This document shows, in pieces, positions 7,033 through 15,191 of a DNA stretch of 22,570 nucleotides. A program made the translations under genes and the position numbers. Where the stretch lies: NCBI GenBank assembly GCA_049600855.1, contig JBMYQA010000078.1, positions 1 through 22,570 of the forward strand, given 5' to 3'. Below the pieces are notes generated by a model. The model did not search any database and was not told the DNA's origin. It saw only the letters and a program-made list of their open reading frames with translations. The stretch's first letter is position 1, and every line of letters starts with the position of its first letter. Source of the DNA: JBMYQA01 sp049600855. Lineage in GTDB: Bacteria > Bacteroidota > Bacteroidia > Cytophagales > Flammeovirgaceae.

Positions 7033-7235
7033 ACACCTATAAATTCAAAACAAGTATCAAGTGTGAGGGCTGCGTAAGTGCGGTAAAAAATCCGCTTAAT
7101 GAGGCAATAGGAGCCGATAACTGGGCGATAGACTTAGCAAACAGTGATAAAATATTAACTGTTCAAACCACAGATAGCCAAAAAGTCATTGAAACTTTGA
7201 AACAATCAGGCTATCAAGCTGAATTGATTTCGTAG
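7029..7235 (+). CDS. Small heavy-metal-associated (HMA) domain protein
   Basis: This 68-residue cytoplasmic protein consists of one ferredoxin-like HMA domain. The metal site is in SIKCEGCVSAVKNPL, with Cys12 and Cys15 in CxxC form, and the C-terminal half has the family ending (ETLKQSGYQAELIS). Such domains bind Cu(I), or sometimes Zn or Cd, as chaperones for P-type ATPases, or act as simple metal buffers. The usual Met/Thr before the first Cys (MTCxxC) is replaced by Ile-Lys (IKCEGC), common in Bacteroidota versions. Its ATG overlaps the stop of the Rpn-tail gene by four bases, implying translational coupling. No copper ATPase or metal-responsive regulator is in this window, so the partner is unknown. 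A hairpin follows 14 bases later. Confidence 0.85.
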   Translation: MNTYKFKTSIKCEGCVSAVKNPLNEAIGADNWAIDLANSDKILTVQTTDSQKVIETLKQSGYQAELIS

Positions 7236-7249
7236 CATATAAAAGTCAA

Positions 7250-7293
7250 ACTGCTTATAAAGCGTGCTATAAATCATGCGCTTTATAAGCAGT
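7250..7293. terminator. Bidirectional hairpin between convergent genes
   Basis: A perfect 15-bp stem (7250-7264 with 7279-7293, ACTGCTTATAAAGCG and its complement) with a 14-base loop sits between the end of the HMA gene (7235) and the end of the convergent phosphatase gene (7305). It lacks long T-runs, but its position and strength suggest termination for both strands. Confidence 0.65.
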
Positions 7294-7304
7294 ATCATAC
7301 TCCG

Positions 7305-7817
7305 TTATTTTGGAGGGAGTTCATCTAAGTAATTCTTTGGGTAATCAAAGAATATTAATTTCCCTTTCCCATACGCAATTTCTTTCCACCGATCTACTTC
7401 AAAATCAATTCTGACCATACCTGTGGTTGGAATGTTTTCAATGTAGCTTTTAGACAACTCATTCGAAAGCCAAGTAAATTCAGGGTTATGCCCAAAAAGC
7501 ATAATGGTTTGGGCTTTATTAGATTGATGACGAATGATATCTAATAAATCTTCTTCATCAGCATCGTAAACGCGTTCAAGGTATTCAATTTCTCCCCAAG
7601 GGAAACCCAACTTCTCTGCAATGGTCTGTGCTGTTTTTTTTGCACGAGCCGCAGGCGATGAAATAATCGCATCTGGCATAAGTCCTCGCTCTTTCAATTT
7701 CATCCCCATAAAAGGCGCATCTCGCTTTCCTCTTTTATTTAAAGGACGATCAAAATCCCGTAAATTGGGATTTTTCCAGCTAGATTTAGCATGTCGAACT
7801 AGATAAATCGTTTTCAT
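7305..7817 (-). CDS. SixA-type histidine phosphatase
   Basis: This is a 170-residue protein of the histidine phosphatase (phosphoglycerate mutase-like) superfamily, SixA subgroup. The signature LVRHAKSSW gives the phospho-accepting His9 and its neighbouring Arg8. Further family features are the segment DRPLNKRGKRDA, the ISSPAARAKKTA motif with the second active-site Arg, the acidic residue region around ERVYDADEED, and the second His in LFGHNPEFT (His110). E. coli SixA dephosphorylates phosphohistidine on ArcB and the nitrogen PTS. The substrate here is not evident, and hybrid-kinase phosphotransfer domains are absent nearby. It is transcribed alone, convergent with the HMA gene and divergent from the DUF2855 gene across a 198-base spacer in which I could not find a clear promoter. 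Confidence 0.9.
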   Translation of the reverse strand: MKTIYLVRHAKSSWKNPNLRDFDRPLNKRGKRDAPFMGMKLKERGLMPDAIISSPAARAKKTAQTIAEKLGFPWGEIEYLERVYDADEEDLLDIIRHQSNKAQTIMLFGHNPEFTWLSNELSKSYIENIPTTGMVRIDFEVDRWKEIAYGKGKLIFFDYPKNYLDELPPK

Positions 7818-8015
7818 AAGTCAGTTGAAAAAATTAATATGGTTAGGTTAAATTGGCTCAATAAAATTAGTAAATAACACGGCCAAAGCCCAAGACAAGC
7901 AATACCTGATTTCCCCATCAAAAAAAATAAGCAAGAATAAGCCGTAGGATACTTGCATTCCTAATGAAATGAATAGAGATTTATATATCCTAAACGCTCA
8001 ACCAATCATTAATCT

Positions 8016-9128
8016 ATGGAATCCTCAACAGCTACTACTTCAGAATTATTGATTAATCAAACGAATATTCACGATATTCAAACGGTACATAAACCTCTAC
8101 CACCTGAAGAAGAGCTCGAATCGGGACAAGTATTGATGAAAATCAACAGCTTTGCCTTTACCGCAAATAACATCACCTATGCGAACCTTGGCAAAGCATT
8201 AAAATATTGGGATTTTTTCCCTACAGATGAAAGTTGGGGCAAGCTTCCTACTTGGGGCTTTGCAGATGTCGTTGCGTCTAAACATGAAGCAATTGAAGTA
8301 GGCGAACGCATCTATGGCTATTTCCCCATGGCATCGCATTTACTTGTGGATGCTGTAAAGGTAAATCCCATCACTTTTGTAGATGGAGCAAGCCACCGAC
8401 AACACTTGGCGCCAGTCTATAACACTTACACCCGAACGGCTAACGATCCGAGCTATCGAAAAGAGTTTGAAGCCTTACAAATGCTTTTTCAACCCTTATT
8501 CATCACTTCTTTTTTATTAGATGATTTCTTCGCTGAGCAACAGTTCATGGGTACGCAACGCATACTTTTGACAAGTGCATCCAGTAAAACGGCAACTGCC
8601 TTAGCCTTTATTTTAAATCAAAATAAAGCACAGCGCTCGTCCAATCTTCAAATTGTGGGCTTAACGTCTGCTAAAAATGTGGACTTTGTAGAAAGTCTTG
8701 GTTTTTACGATGAAGTTGTTTCCTATGATCAGCTCACAAGTTTACCGACTCGTGATCAGGTAATTGTAGCTGATTTTGCTGGAAATCGAGAATTATTAGA
8801 AGGCATACAAACACATTTTCAAGATCAATTAAAATTCATCTCTTTAATTGGCGCGTCTCACTGGAATAAGCGCGTGAAAGGAAGTGATGCTCTTGGAGAT
8901 AAAGCCGTGTTCTTCTTTGCCCCTACTCAAGCTAAAAAGCGCATGGCAGAATGGGGAGGAAAAGGTTTTCAGGAGCGACTCGCAGCCGTATGGATTCCCT
9001 TTTTAAAATCGGCAGCTCAGTGGCTAACGGTCACTCAAGTTACTGGTCAACAAGCATTGGAAAATCTATATCAAGCGATGCTTGCAGGTGATGTGAATCC
9101 AAAAGAAGGTAACATCGTGAACCTGTAA
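8016..9128 (+). CDS. DUF2855 family protein (quinone reductase-like fold suspected)
   Basis: This 370-residue cytoplasmic protein I recognise as a DUF2855 (PF11017) member. Telling stretches are SGQVLMKINSFAFTANNITYA near residues 36-56, the aromatic GKALKYWDFFPT, the WGFADVVAS segment, and RIYGYFPMASHLLVDAVKV around 110. The plan resembles the N-terminal half of medium-chain dehydrogenase/reductases, followed by a Rossmann-like part (TQRILLTSASSKTATALAF near 185, and IVGLTSAKNVDFVESLGFYDEVVSYD). The usual glycine-rich nucleotide motif is not intact: a Ser-rich TSASSKT takes the place of GxGxxG. Activity is unproven for the family. It stands alone on its strand, with no obvious terminator before the next gene. 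Confidence 0.8.
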   Translation: MESSTATTSELLINQTNIHDIQTVHKPLPPEEELESGQVLMKINSFAFTANNITYANLGKALKYWDFFPTDESWGKLPTWGFADVVASKHEAIEVGERIYGYFPMASHLLVDAVKVNPITFVDGASHRQHLAPVYNTYTRTANDPSYRKEFEALQMLFQPLFITSFLLDDFFAEQQFMGTQRILLTSASSKTATALAFILNQNKAQRSSNLQIVGLTSAKNVDFVESLGFYDEVVSYDQLTSLPTRDQVIVADFAGNRELLEGIQTHFQDQLKFISLIGASHWNKRVKGSDALGDKAVFFFAPTQAKKRMAEWGGKGFQERLAAVWIPFLKSAAQWLTVTQVTGQQALENLYQAMLAGDVNPKEGNIVNL

Positions 9129-9312
9129 TAGTCCTATTTCTTGAAAAGATTGTATTTTTTATATTTCCTTACATGACTAATTGATAACAAACTGCAAATA
9201 GTGTGAAAATTCAATCTTATTATGTAAATGATCGCAAATGAATGCTACTCAGGTAAGGAATCTGCCCTATCTTCACAACGTTAATTCGTGCAATATGGAC
9301 ATAAAAATGATT

Positions 9313-11220
9313 ATGCAGTTTAACATACTCCAAATAAAAATAGCACGCCCTTTCTTCGTTGGAATGGTCATGTTATTACTACTAGTGGCATCCTCTTCTC
9401 AACTACTTGCTCAAACAGAAGTTTACGATTATAAAGGTAATAAGGTAACGATTGAGCAATTGAAGCAAAAAGCCAAAGAAAAAGAAGCAGCCCAAGATTA
9501 CCGAGGAGCTTCCGATTACCTCAACAAAGCCGCAATGATTGAGTGGGAACACAATCAGTACCAAAAAGCGATTGATTTATACGAAAAATCCCTTGAATTA
9601 AACTCTAAGATTGATAATCAGCAAGGAATTACAGGCATCACGAGCAACTTAGCCATGATTCATGCCGATATGAAAGCCTATGATGCCGCTTATCGCTACT
9701 TCAAAATTACCTTGGATGCCAGACTAAAAGGCACAGATAAAGTGAGTATCATTTCAGGGCACATCAATATTTCCATTGTACTCAATAACTTACGCAGGTT
9801 TAATGAAGCTGCGGCTCATTTGGAAGAAGCGCTAGACTTAGCACGAGAGATGAATGATGCCGATCAGATGAAAAGTTGCTACGGCATGCTTTCCGAAACG
9901 TACGAAAAGGCAGGAAGACACGAAGAATCATTGAAGTACTTCAACTTGTATCGTACCTTCCATGAAATGGTACAAAAAGATAAAGAAGAAGTATATCGAG
10001 AATCTGCGAAAGAGGCTAATCTCAAAGCACAACTGTTAGAGATGGAAAATAAAAATAAGCAGTTAGCGCTCCGAATTAAGAATGAAGAATTAGAAAAGAC
10101 ACAAAGTGAGTTAGAGGAGATGGAAAAGTTGATGTCTCAATTTGGAGATGAAAAACGAGAGCTGTATGCCAAAGCAACTCGAGCAGATCTTTTGCAACAA
10201 TTATTAAAAGATCAAGAAACTATTCTGGAAGAAGAAAAACGTTTAAGAGCTTCTGAAGTTGCTAGAGAACAACTCATTCGTAATGTACTGATCGTAGGTC
10301 TATCTGTTACGGCCATATTCTTTATCATTCTGTACCGCAAAAATCAAGAGAAAAAACGTATCAATAACACGCTGAAGGAAAGAAATGAAGAAGTAGTTAC
10401 ACAACAGGAACACATTTCGGATCAAAATAAGAAGCTCGGCTATGCTTTTGAGCAATTAGTGGCGAAAAACAAAAAAATTACGCAAAGCATTAACTATGCT
10501 CAAAAAATTCAAACAGCCATGCTTGATTACAAAGCCAATTTATCAAGCTGGTTTACCGATAGTTTTATTCTTTTCCAACCCAAAGATATCGTAAGTGGTG
10601 ATTTCTACTGGTATGCTGAAAAAGATGGTTTGTCAGTGGTTGCAGCAGTTGATTGTACAGGTCATGGTGTGCCAGGAGCCTTCATGTCAATGATGGGCGC
10701 TAATTTGCTCAAACAAATCGTACTGGGCGATGGCATCACTTCCCCTGAGTTAATCTTAGAGCGTTTAAATGAAGGGGTAATTGAAAGTTTGAATCAAGAA
10801 GACACCAAAAATAAAGATGGAATGGACATGGCGATCTACACCTATGATCCCAAACGCAAAGAAGTCCATTTTGCAGGAGCTAAAAACCCATTAATCTACA
10901 TTCAAAATAATGAGCTCGAAATCATCAAAGGGAGCAAACGCTCTATTGGATGGGATGCGCGCGATTTTCGCACATTCGAAAAACATACCATTGATGTAAG
11001 TACGCCAACTTACCTTTATACCCTCTCCGATGGCTACCAAGATCAGTTTGGAGGCGAGAAGGATCGCAAATTTATGATCAAACGACTCGGGCAAAAACTA
11101 CTCGAAATTCACCAAGAACCTATGGCAAAGCAACATGAAGTGTTGAAAGAGACATTTGCCGCATGGAAAGGAAACCGTGAACAAATCGATGATGTGCTAA
11201 TCATTGGCACTAAGATATAA
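9313..11220 (+). CDS. TPR / coiled-coil / transmembrane SpoIIE-type PP2C phosphatase
   Basis: This 635-residue protein starts (from the chosen ATG) with a signal-like segment ending ASSSQLLAQ. TPR repeats follow at roughly residues 45-220 (for example YQKAIDLYEKSLELN and EESLKYFNLYRTF). A long Glu/Lys-rich coiled coil (about 225-320) leads to a single membrane helix (LIRNVLIVGLSVTAIFFIIL, near 324-343), a second coiled coil, and a cytoplasmic SpoIIE/RsbU-type PP2C domain from about 400 to the end. Phosphatase motifs seen are KDIVSGDFYWY, AAVDCTGHGVPGAFMSMMG, GMDMAIYTYD, LYTLSDGYQDQFGG and the closing IDDVLIIG, with the metal-binding Asp residues present. The layout implies periplasmic sensing coupled to dephosphorylation of a phosphoprotein, typically an anti-sigma antagonist, but none is encoded nearby. 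In-frame ATGs at 9238, 9295 and 9307 are alternatives; 9313 gives the most normal leader. The OmpL47-repeat gene follows 26 bases later. Confidence 0.87.
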   Translation: MQFNILQIKIARPFFVGMVMLLLLVASSSQLLAQTEVYDYKGNKVTIEQLKQKAKEKEAAQDYRGASDYLNKAAMIEWEHNQYQKAIDLYEKSLELNSKIDNQQGITGITSNLAMIHADMKAYDAAYRYFKITLDARLKGTDKVSIISGHINISIVLNNLRRFNEAAAHLEEALDLAREMNDADQMKSCYGMLSETYEKAGRHEESLKYFNLYRTFHEMVQKDKEEVYRESAKEANLKAQLLEMENKNKQLALRIKNEELEKTQSELEEMEKLMSQFGDEKRELYAKATRADLLQQLLKDQETILEEEKRLRASEVAREQLIRNVLIVGLSVTAIFFIILYRKNQEKKRINNTLKERNEEVVTQQEHISDQNKKLGYAFEQLVAKNKKITQSINYAQKIQTAMLDYKANLSSWFTDSFILFQPKDIVSGDFYWYAEKDGLSVVAAVDCTGHGVPGAFMSMMGANLLKQIVLGDGITSPELILERLNEGVIESLNQEDTKNKDGMDMAIYTYDPKRKEVHFAGAKNPLIYIQNNELEIIKGSKRSIGWDARDFRTFEKHTIDVSTPTYLYTLSDGYQDQFGGEKDRKFMIKRLGQKLLEIHQEPMAKQHEVLKETFAAWKGNREQIDDVLIIGTKI

Positions 11221-11246
11221 ATTCAACCAATTCAGATTAATTCATT

Positions 11247-12974
11247 ATGAGAAAGTTACTCTTGGGCATATTTTTTATCGCTGGGCTTTCTGCTATGGCC
11301 TATGCTCAATCTCAAAAGACTCATGAAAAAGGCAGTTATGTAGATAGTACGCATCGGTATTACCAGCAGGCAGAATTGCCGCTTTATGTGTACGTAAGTC
11401 ATAAACCAGATATAAAACCTACCCAACTCCCCTTAAAAACTAAAGATAGTCCAACGGGAGTTTCACTAGAAAAAATCTACCTAGATGGTCATGGTGTTCA
11501 CCACATCAAACACAGTGAAGGTGGAAATCCCGTTGCGCAGATTTTTGAAGTATTTGCCGATGGCATAGCCCCTAAATCTAAAATCCAGTTTAAAAATGCA
11601 CCTCATTATTTAGGAAGTGGCACGCATTACTATGGCAAAGGACTTTCTGTAGAAGTTTCTACAAAAGACGAAATGTCTGGAATTGATGAATTGTTGCACG
11701 CCACTAACCAATCGGACTACCAAACTTATACTGGAGAAAAAGCCTTTGATCAAGAAGGAACGTTCGATTACCGTTTTTATGCAGTGGATAAAGTAGGTAA
11801 TATTGAAAAAGCCAATATTCACAACTTCACGGTAGATTTAACCAGTCCTTCAACCTTCCACAATGTGGTAGGGGTAGCTAAGGGGAACATCATCTCTACA
11901 AGTACGAAAATGTATTTAACATTTCAAGATAGCATTTCTGGCGTAGGGCAAACGTACTACAAACTAGATGATGGCGAATATAAACTATACAAAGGTGGTA
12001 ATATTCCATTTACGTATTTACCTGATGGCGATCACACCTTAACTTATTACTCTGTAGACAAAGTTAAAAACCAAGAGACGGAAAAAACTTTTGATTTCTA
12101 CTTAGATAAAACAGCGCCAATTATGTCTTCAGATGTGATTGGTGACAAGTTTGTTGTAGGGGATAAAGTGTACTTCTCTGGAAGAACGAAACTCAAATTG
12201 ACAGCAGTTGACAACAAGTCAGGAATTAAAGAAGTACGCTATTCGATTGATGGAAGCGAATTTAAAAACTATGAAGATCCTTTTTACTTGCCAAGCAAAT
12301 CTGGCGAGCACATCATTCGCTATTATGCCTTAGATCAGATGTCCAATGAAGGTGCTGGCGTAAGAGGAACTTCTGTTGCAGAATACCGACATAATGTAAG
12401 CAAAGTATTTGTAGACCTTACTGGCCCTGTACTTTCGCATAAGTATACGGGCAAAACCTTCAAAAAAGGGGATGATTTGTATATCAATGATCAAACCCAA
12501 ATCACCATTAAAGGATACGACCCCGAATCTGGTTTACAATACCTCTCCTACCGAATTGATGGACAAGAAAAAGAAGTGAAGTTTACGGAAAACTTTACGA
12601 TTCCTACTTCTGGCGCACATACCATTGATTATTTTGGTTATGATAATGTAAATAATCGAAATGTTAGCCAATTCAAATTAATTGTTGATAATACGGCACC
12701 AACTATTGAAAATACATTTAGTGTGAAGCCCATAGAAACCGCGGGTGATGTATCTGTTTATCCTGCCTATGTGACTTTATTCTTAGCATGTAGTGACGAT
12801 CAATCAGGGTATAAAAAAATCACCTATTCCATTAATGGTGCCACTACGAGAACTTACACTCAGCCCATTACTGGATTCAAAAAATCAACGGAGTATACTA
12901 TTCAAATTAAGGCAATTGATAAGCTAGATAATACAGAAGAGTTTGAATTGAAGTTTAAAACTGCCGATTACTAG
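11247..12974 (+). CDS. Secreted OmpL47-type beta-domain repeat protein
   Basis: This 575-residue exported protein has a clear signal peptide (MRKLLLGIFFIAGLSAMAYAQ) and then mostly repeated beta-sandwich units of the OmpL47 / Ig-like type. Five units can be recognised, beginning with SG(I/V/L/Y) near residues 144, 231, 324, 427 and 519. Each has a pattern like SGIxxxxYxIDGxxxxxY, then GxHxIxYYAxDxxxN, and four are followed by the linker (V)DxTxPxxxxxx. Such units in OmpL47 of Leptospira bind host matrix proteins, but in free-living Bacteroidota they are probably general cell-surface adhesion or sensing modules. No Por-type C-terminal sorting domain is evident, so it may be periplasmic or outer-membrane associated. 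The 26-base gap to the SpoIIE phosphatase suggests one transcript and perhaps a joint function. A hairpin terminator follows. Confidence 0.8.
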   Translation: MRKLLLGIFFIAGLSAMAYAQSQKTHEKGSYVDSTHRYYQQAELPLYVYVSHKPDIKPTQLPLKTKDSPTGVSLEKIYLDGHGVHHIKHSEGGNPVAQIFEVFADGIAPKSKIQFKNAPHYLGSGTHYYGKGLSVEVSTKDEMSGIDELLHATNQSDYQTYTGEKAFDQEGTFDYRFYAVDKVGNIEKANIHNFTVDLTSPSTFHNVVGVAKGNIISTSTKMYLTFQDSISGVGQTYYKLDDGEYKLYKGGNIPFTYLPDGDHTLTYYSVDKVKNQETEKTFDFYLDKTAPIMSSDVIGDKFVVGDKVYFSGRTKLKLTAVDNKSGIKEVRYSIDGSEFKNYEDPFYLPSKSGEHIIRYYALDQMSNEGAGVRGTSVAEYRHNVSKVFVDLTGPVLSHKYTGKTFKKGDDLYINDQTQITIKGYDPESGLQYLSYRIDGQEKEVKFTENFTIPTSGAHTIDYFGYDNVNNRNVSQFKLIVDNTAPTIENTFSVKPIETAGDVSVYPAYVTLFLACSDDQSGYKKITYSINGATTRTYTQPITGFKKSTEYTIQIKAIDKLDNTEEFELKFKTADY

Positions 12975-12995
12975 TTAGACTATCGTACTAGCATG

Positions 12996-13039
12996 AAGGA
13001 CATGAGTAGGGAATAAAATCCTCATTCATGTCCTTTTTT
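12996..13039 (+). terminator. Rho-independent terminator after the OmpL47-repeat gene
   Basis: A 10-bp perfect stem (AAGGACATGA with TCATGTCCTT), with further AGG/CCT pairing inside, ends in a run of six T residues. It starts about 20 bases past the stop codon. Confidence 0.85.
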
Positions 13040-13129
13040 GATAAAAATCAACTCCTATACTGATGCGGAACATATCTTATTGCTGAGCTATTCAACAGCT
13101 TTGTATAGCGATAATCAAAAGAGTCAGTC

Positions 13130-14035
13130 ATGAGAAAGATATTTGTTCCCACCGATTTTTCCACCTGTGCAGAAAATGCCTTAAAAGCAGCTGCAAATAT
13201 TGCTCGGAAAGCCAAAGCCGAGGTTTTTCTTTTCCATACATTAGATATTCCTATGGAATGGGAAAAAGTTCCTGTAAGTGAAGAATCTCGTTATCCTGAA
13301 ACCAGACAACGGGTGTTATTTGCACGCCAGCGTTTAAAGGATTGGGCCGAAAAGGAATTTTTAAAAGATATTACAGTGAATACTGGGCTCTATTTTAATA
13401 AAGGTATTTCAGAAATTGTAAGCGTAGCTAAAACGCAAGCTACTGACTTGATTGTGATGGGTACAAGAGGCGCAAGCACACTGACGAACTGGATACTTGG
13501 CTCAAACACCCAACGTGTCATTCGTTTAGCAAAATCGCCTGTGCTCACTATAAATGAATATTGCACAGATTTCTCCATTAATCGTCTTGTTTTTGCTTCT
13601 AGCTTCGAAGAAAAAAATGGCTTAATGCCAACAGTAGATGTCATTATGGAATTAGAGGCATTATTTAATGTGGATGTTCATCTACTCAAAGTCAAAGGCC
13701 CACACGATTCTTCTGAGTTTGATGCAGGCATTATGGAGGAATTGGTAAAACGCAATTTTGCTAAAAAATCTACCATCGATATAGACTCTTATGAAACGGT
13801 TGATGAAGGCATTTTCCGCTATGCTGAATCGGTAGATGCTGACTTAATTGTGATTGCAACGCACGGAAGAACAGGTTTATCGCGATTCTTTATGGGTAAT
13901 CTTTCTGAAGTAGTCGTGAATTATTCTCCAATACCAGTGATGGTCACACACTTTGAACAAACAGGCATGTATGGGAGTGTAGAACCACAACCTGATCTTG
14001 GAGAAGGTGCAACCAACCTCTCATTTACTCGATAG
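13130..14035 (+). CDS. Two-domain universal stress protein (UspA family)
   Basis: This is a 301-residue cytoplasmic protein made of two UspA domains in tandem. Domain one (about 1-145) begins RKIFVPTDFSTCAENALKAA and ends with the nucleotide-binding loop MGTRGASTLTNWILGSNTQRV. Domain two (about 150-280) begins NRLVFASSFEEKNG and ends with ATHGRTGLSRFFMGNLSEVVV, then PIPVMVTHF. Both loops fit the ATP-binding consensus G-2x-G-9x-G-(S/N), so both domains may bind ATP. Proteins of this family support survival under stress or stasis; individual activities are usually unknown. It is a single gene between a terminator upstream and a convergent gene downstream. The last ~20 residues (PDLGEGATNLSFTR) are an unstructured tail. 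Confidence 0.92.
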   Translation: MRKIFVPTDFSTCAENALKAAANIARKAKAEVFLFHTLDIPMEWEKVPVSEESRYPETRQRVLFARQRLKDWAEKEFLKDITVNTGLYFNKGISEIVSVAKTQATDLIVMGTRGASTLTNWILGSNTQRVIRLAKSPVLTINEYCTDFSINRLVFASSFEEKNGLMPTVDVIMELEALFNVDVHLLKVKGPHDSSEFDAGIMEELVKRNFAKKSTIDIDSYETVDEGIFRYAESVDADLIVIATHGRTGLSRFFMGNLSEVVVNYSPIPVMVTHFEQTGMYGSVEPQPDLGEGATNLSFTR

Positions 14036-14064
14036 TTTCTTAATAAATTGGACAAACAAACTTT

Positions 14065-14104
14065 AACCGTTTCTTTTTGTGTAAGCAATTAGGAATGGTT
14101 TTTT
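14065..14104 (+). terminator. Possible terminator after the universal stress protein gene
   Basis: AACCGTTTC (14065-14073) can pair with GGAATGGTT (14092-14100) over nine bases, including two G.U pairs, with an 18-base loop and a T-run at the 3' side. The large loop and wobble pairs make it weak. It reaches the stop codon of the convergent PhoD-like gene. Confidence 0.4.
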
Positions 14105-15180
14105 CATGGCCTAAGCTCATTTAATAATACCTTTTGCTCCACCCGAACGTTAGCATTTATATCAATTAGCTTGAGGTAAACTGCAGGATTAGTATTGCCC
14201 CAATCAATCTCAATTAAACCAAAATTATTCTCCATAATCACTTCGCCAATTCTATTTTTGTTTGGTTCAGATGTATCCCAAGTTTGTGTAAGCCCACTAG
14301 AAGTCACCTCATGAATTGGGTAATTACCTGTTTCCAACTTCGAAAGTTCTCCCCAGTGTACATCTCCTGAAATAAATATGACCCCATTGGCTTTTGTTTT
14401 CTGAATGAGATTCACCATACGTTGCCGTTCACTTGGCAAATTTGTCCAAGATTCCCAGCCATTGTACTCATGAGCAAATTGATTACTACTGGCGATGATG
14501 CGTAAATCAGCTGCTTTACCCAGCTCCTGCTCTAACCAACGCCACTGTGCTTCACCCAACATCGTTAAATGAGGATCATCATTAGGACAATAATCATTTT
14601 TACAATTCACCGAAATATAATTCTTACTCAAAGCATCTCGAAATGTACGCGTATCTAATAAAATGATTTGCACCACCCTAGATTCATACTCAAAGTAATG
14701 TGCGTGATAAATACCCGCATGCTTTCTACGAGGAGATGTTTGAGGTACTTCCCAAAAATCAAGGAAAACTTCTTTTGAGGCTGCTTTATGCGGATACTCC
14801 TTGCCCGCATCATTTCGCCCATAATCATGATCATCCCATATTGCTAGTAATGGTGTGGTGTTTTTGAGTTGGATAAACTCAGACTTTTGTCCTAATACCT
14901 GATATTTCTGCCTCAACACCTCCATATCATCGGTATCACCATAGATATTATCACCCAAATAAATAAACAGATCGGGTTTTTGTGCCACAACCAGCGCTAA
15001 TATCGGCTGCGGTTCATCTTGATGTGCGCAGGAGCCAAAGGCAATTCGCTGAATTTGTTTCGTCGTAATTGAATGTGAACTAACAACAGCAGTCCGCGCC
15101 TGCGTTTGGTGATCAGCTTGCTGTGGCGTACAAGCCAACACGCCAAGCAATAACAGTAACCATCCTAATAAGCTCCTCAT
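14104..15180 (-). CDS. PhoD-like alkaline phosphatase/phosphodiesterase lipoprotein
   Basis: This is a 358-residue lipoprotein with an N-terminal signal and lipobox (LLLLLGVLAC, acceptor Cys17). The mature part is a PhoD-like metallophosphatase (PF09423): RIAFGSCAHQDEP near residue 45, IYLGDNIYGDTDD near 74-86, the metal-binding IWDDHDYGRNDAG, the R-x-F region of LLDTRTFRDAL, the His-containing SNQFAHEYNGWESW, and the ISGDVHWGE motif with the late metal ligands. Such enzymes hydrolyse phosphomonoesters or phosphodiesters with Fe/Ca or similar metals and often help in phosphate scavenging. It is shorter than Bacillus PhoD, as is common for the Bacteroidota group. It follows the PsbP-like lipoprotein gene by 11 bases, so the two are almost certainly co-transcribed. 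Confidence 0.9.
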   Translation of the reverse strand: MRSLLGWLLLLLGVLACTPQQADHQTQARTAVVSSHSITTKQIQRIAFGSCAHQDEPQPILALVVAQKPDLFIYLGDNIYGDTDDMEVLRQKYQVLGQKSEFIQLKNTTPLLAIWDDHDYGRNDAGKEYPHKAASKEVFLDFWEVPQTSPRRKHAGIYHAHYFEYESRVVQIILLDTRTFRDALSKNYISVNCKNDYCPNDDPHLTMLGEAQWRWLEQELGKAADLRIIASSNQFAHEYNGWESWTNLPSERQRMVNLIQKTKANGVIFISGDVHWGELSKLETGNYPIHEVTSSGLTQTWDTSEPNKNRIGEVIMENNFGLIEIDWGNTNPAVYLKLIDINANVRVEQKVLLNELRP

Positions 15181-15191
15181 ATTGTTCGTGC

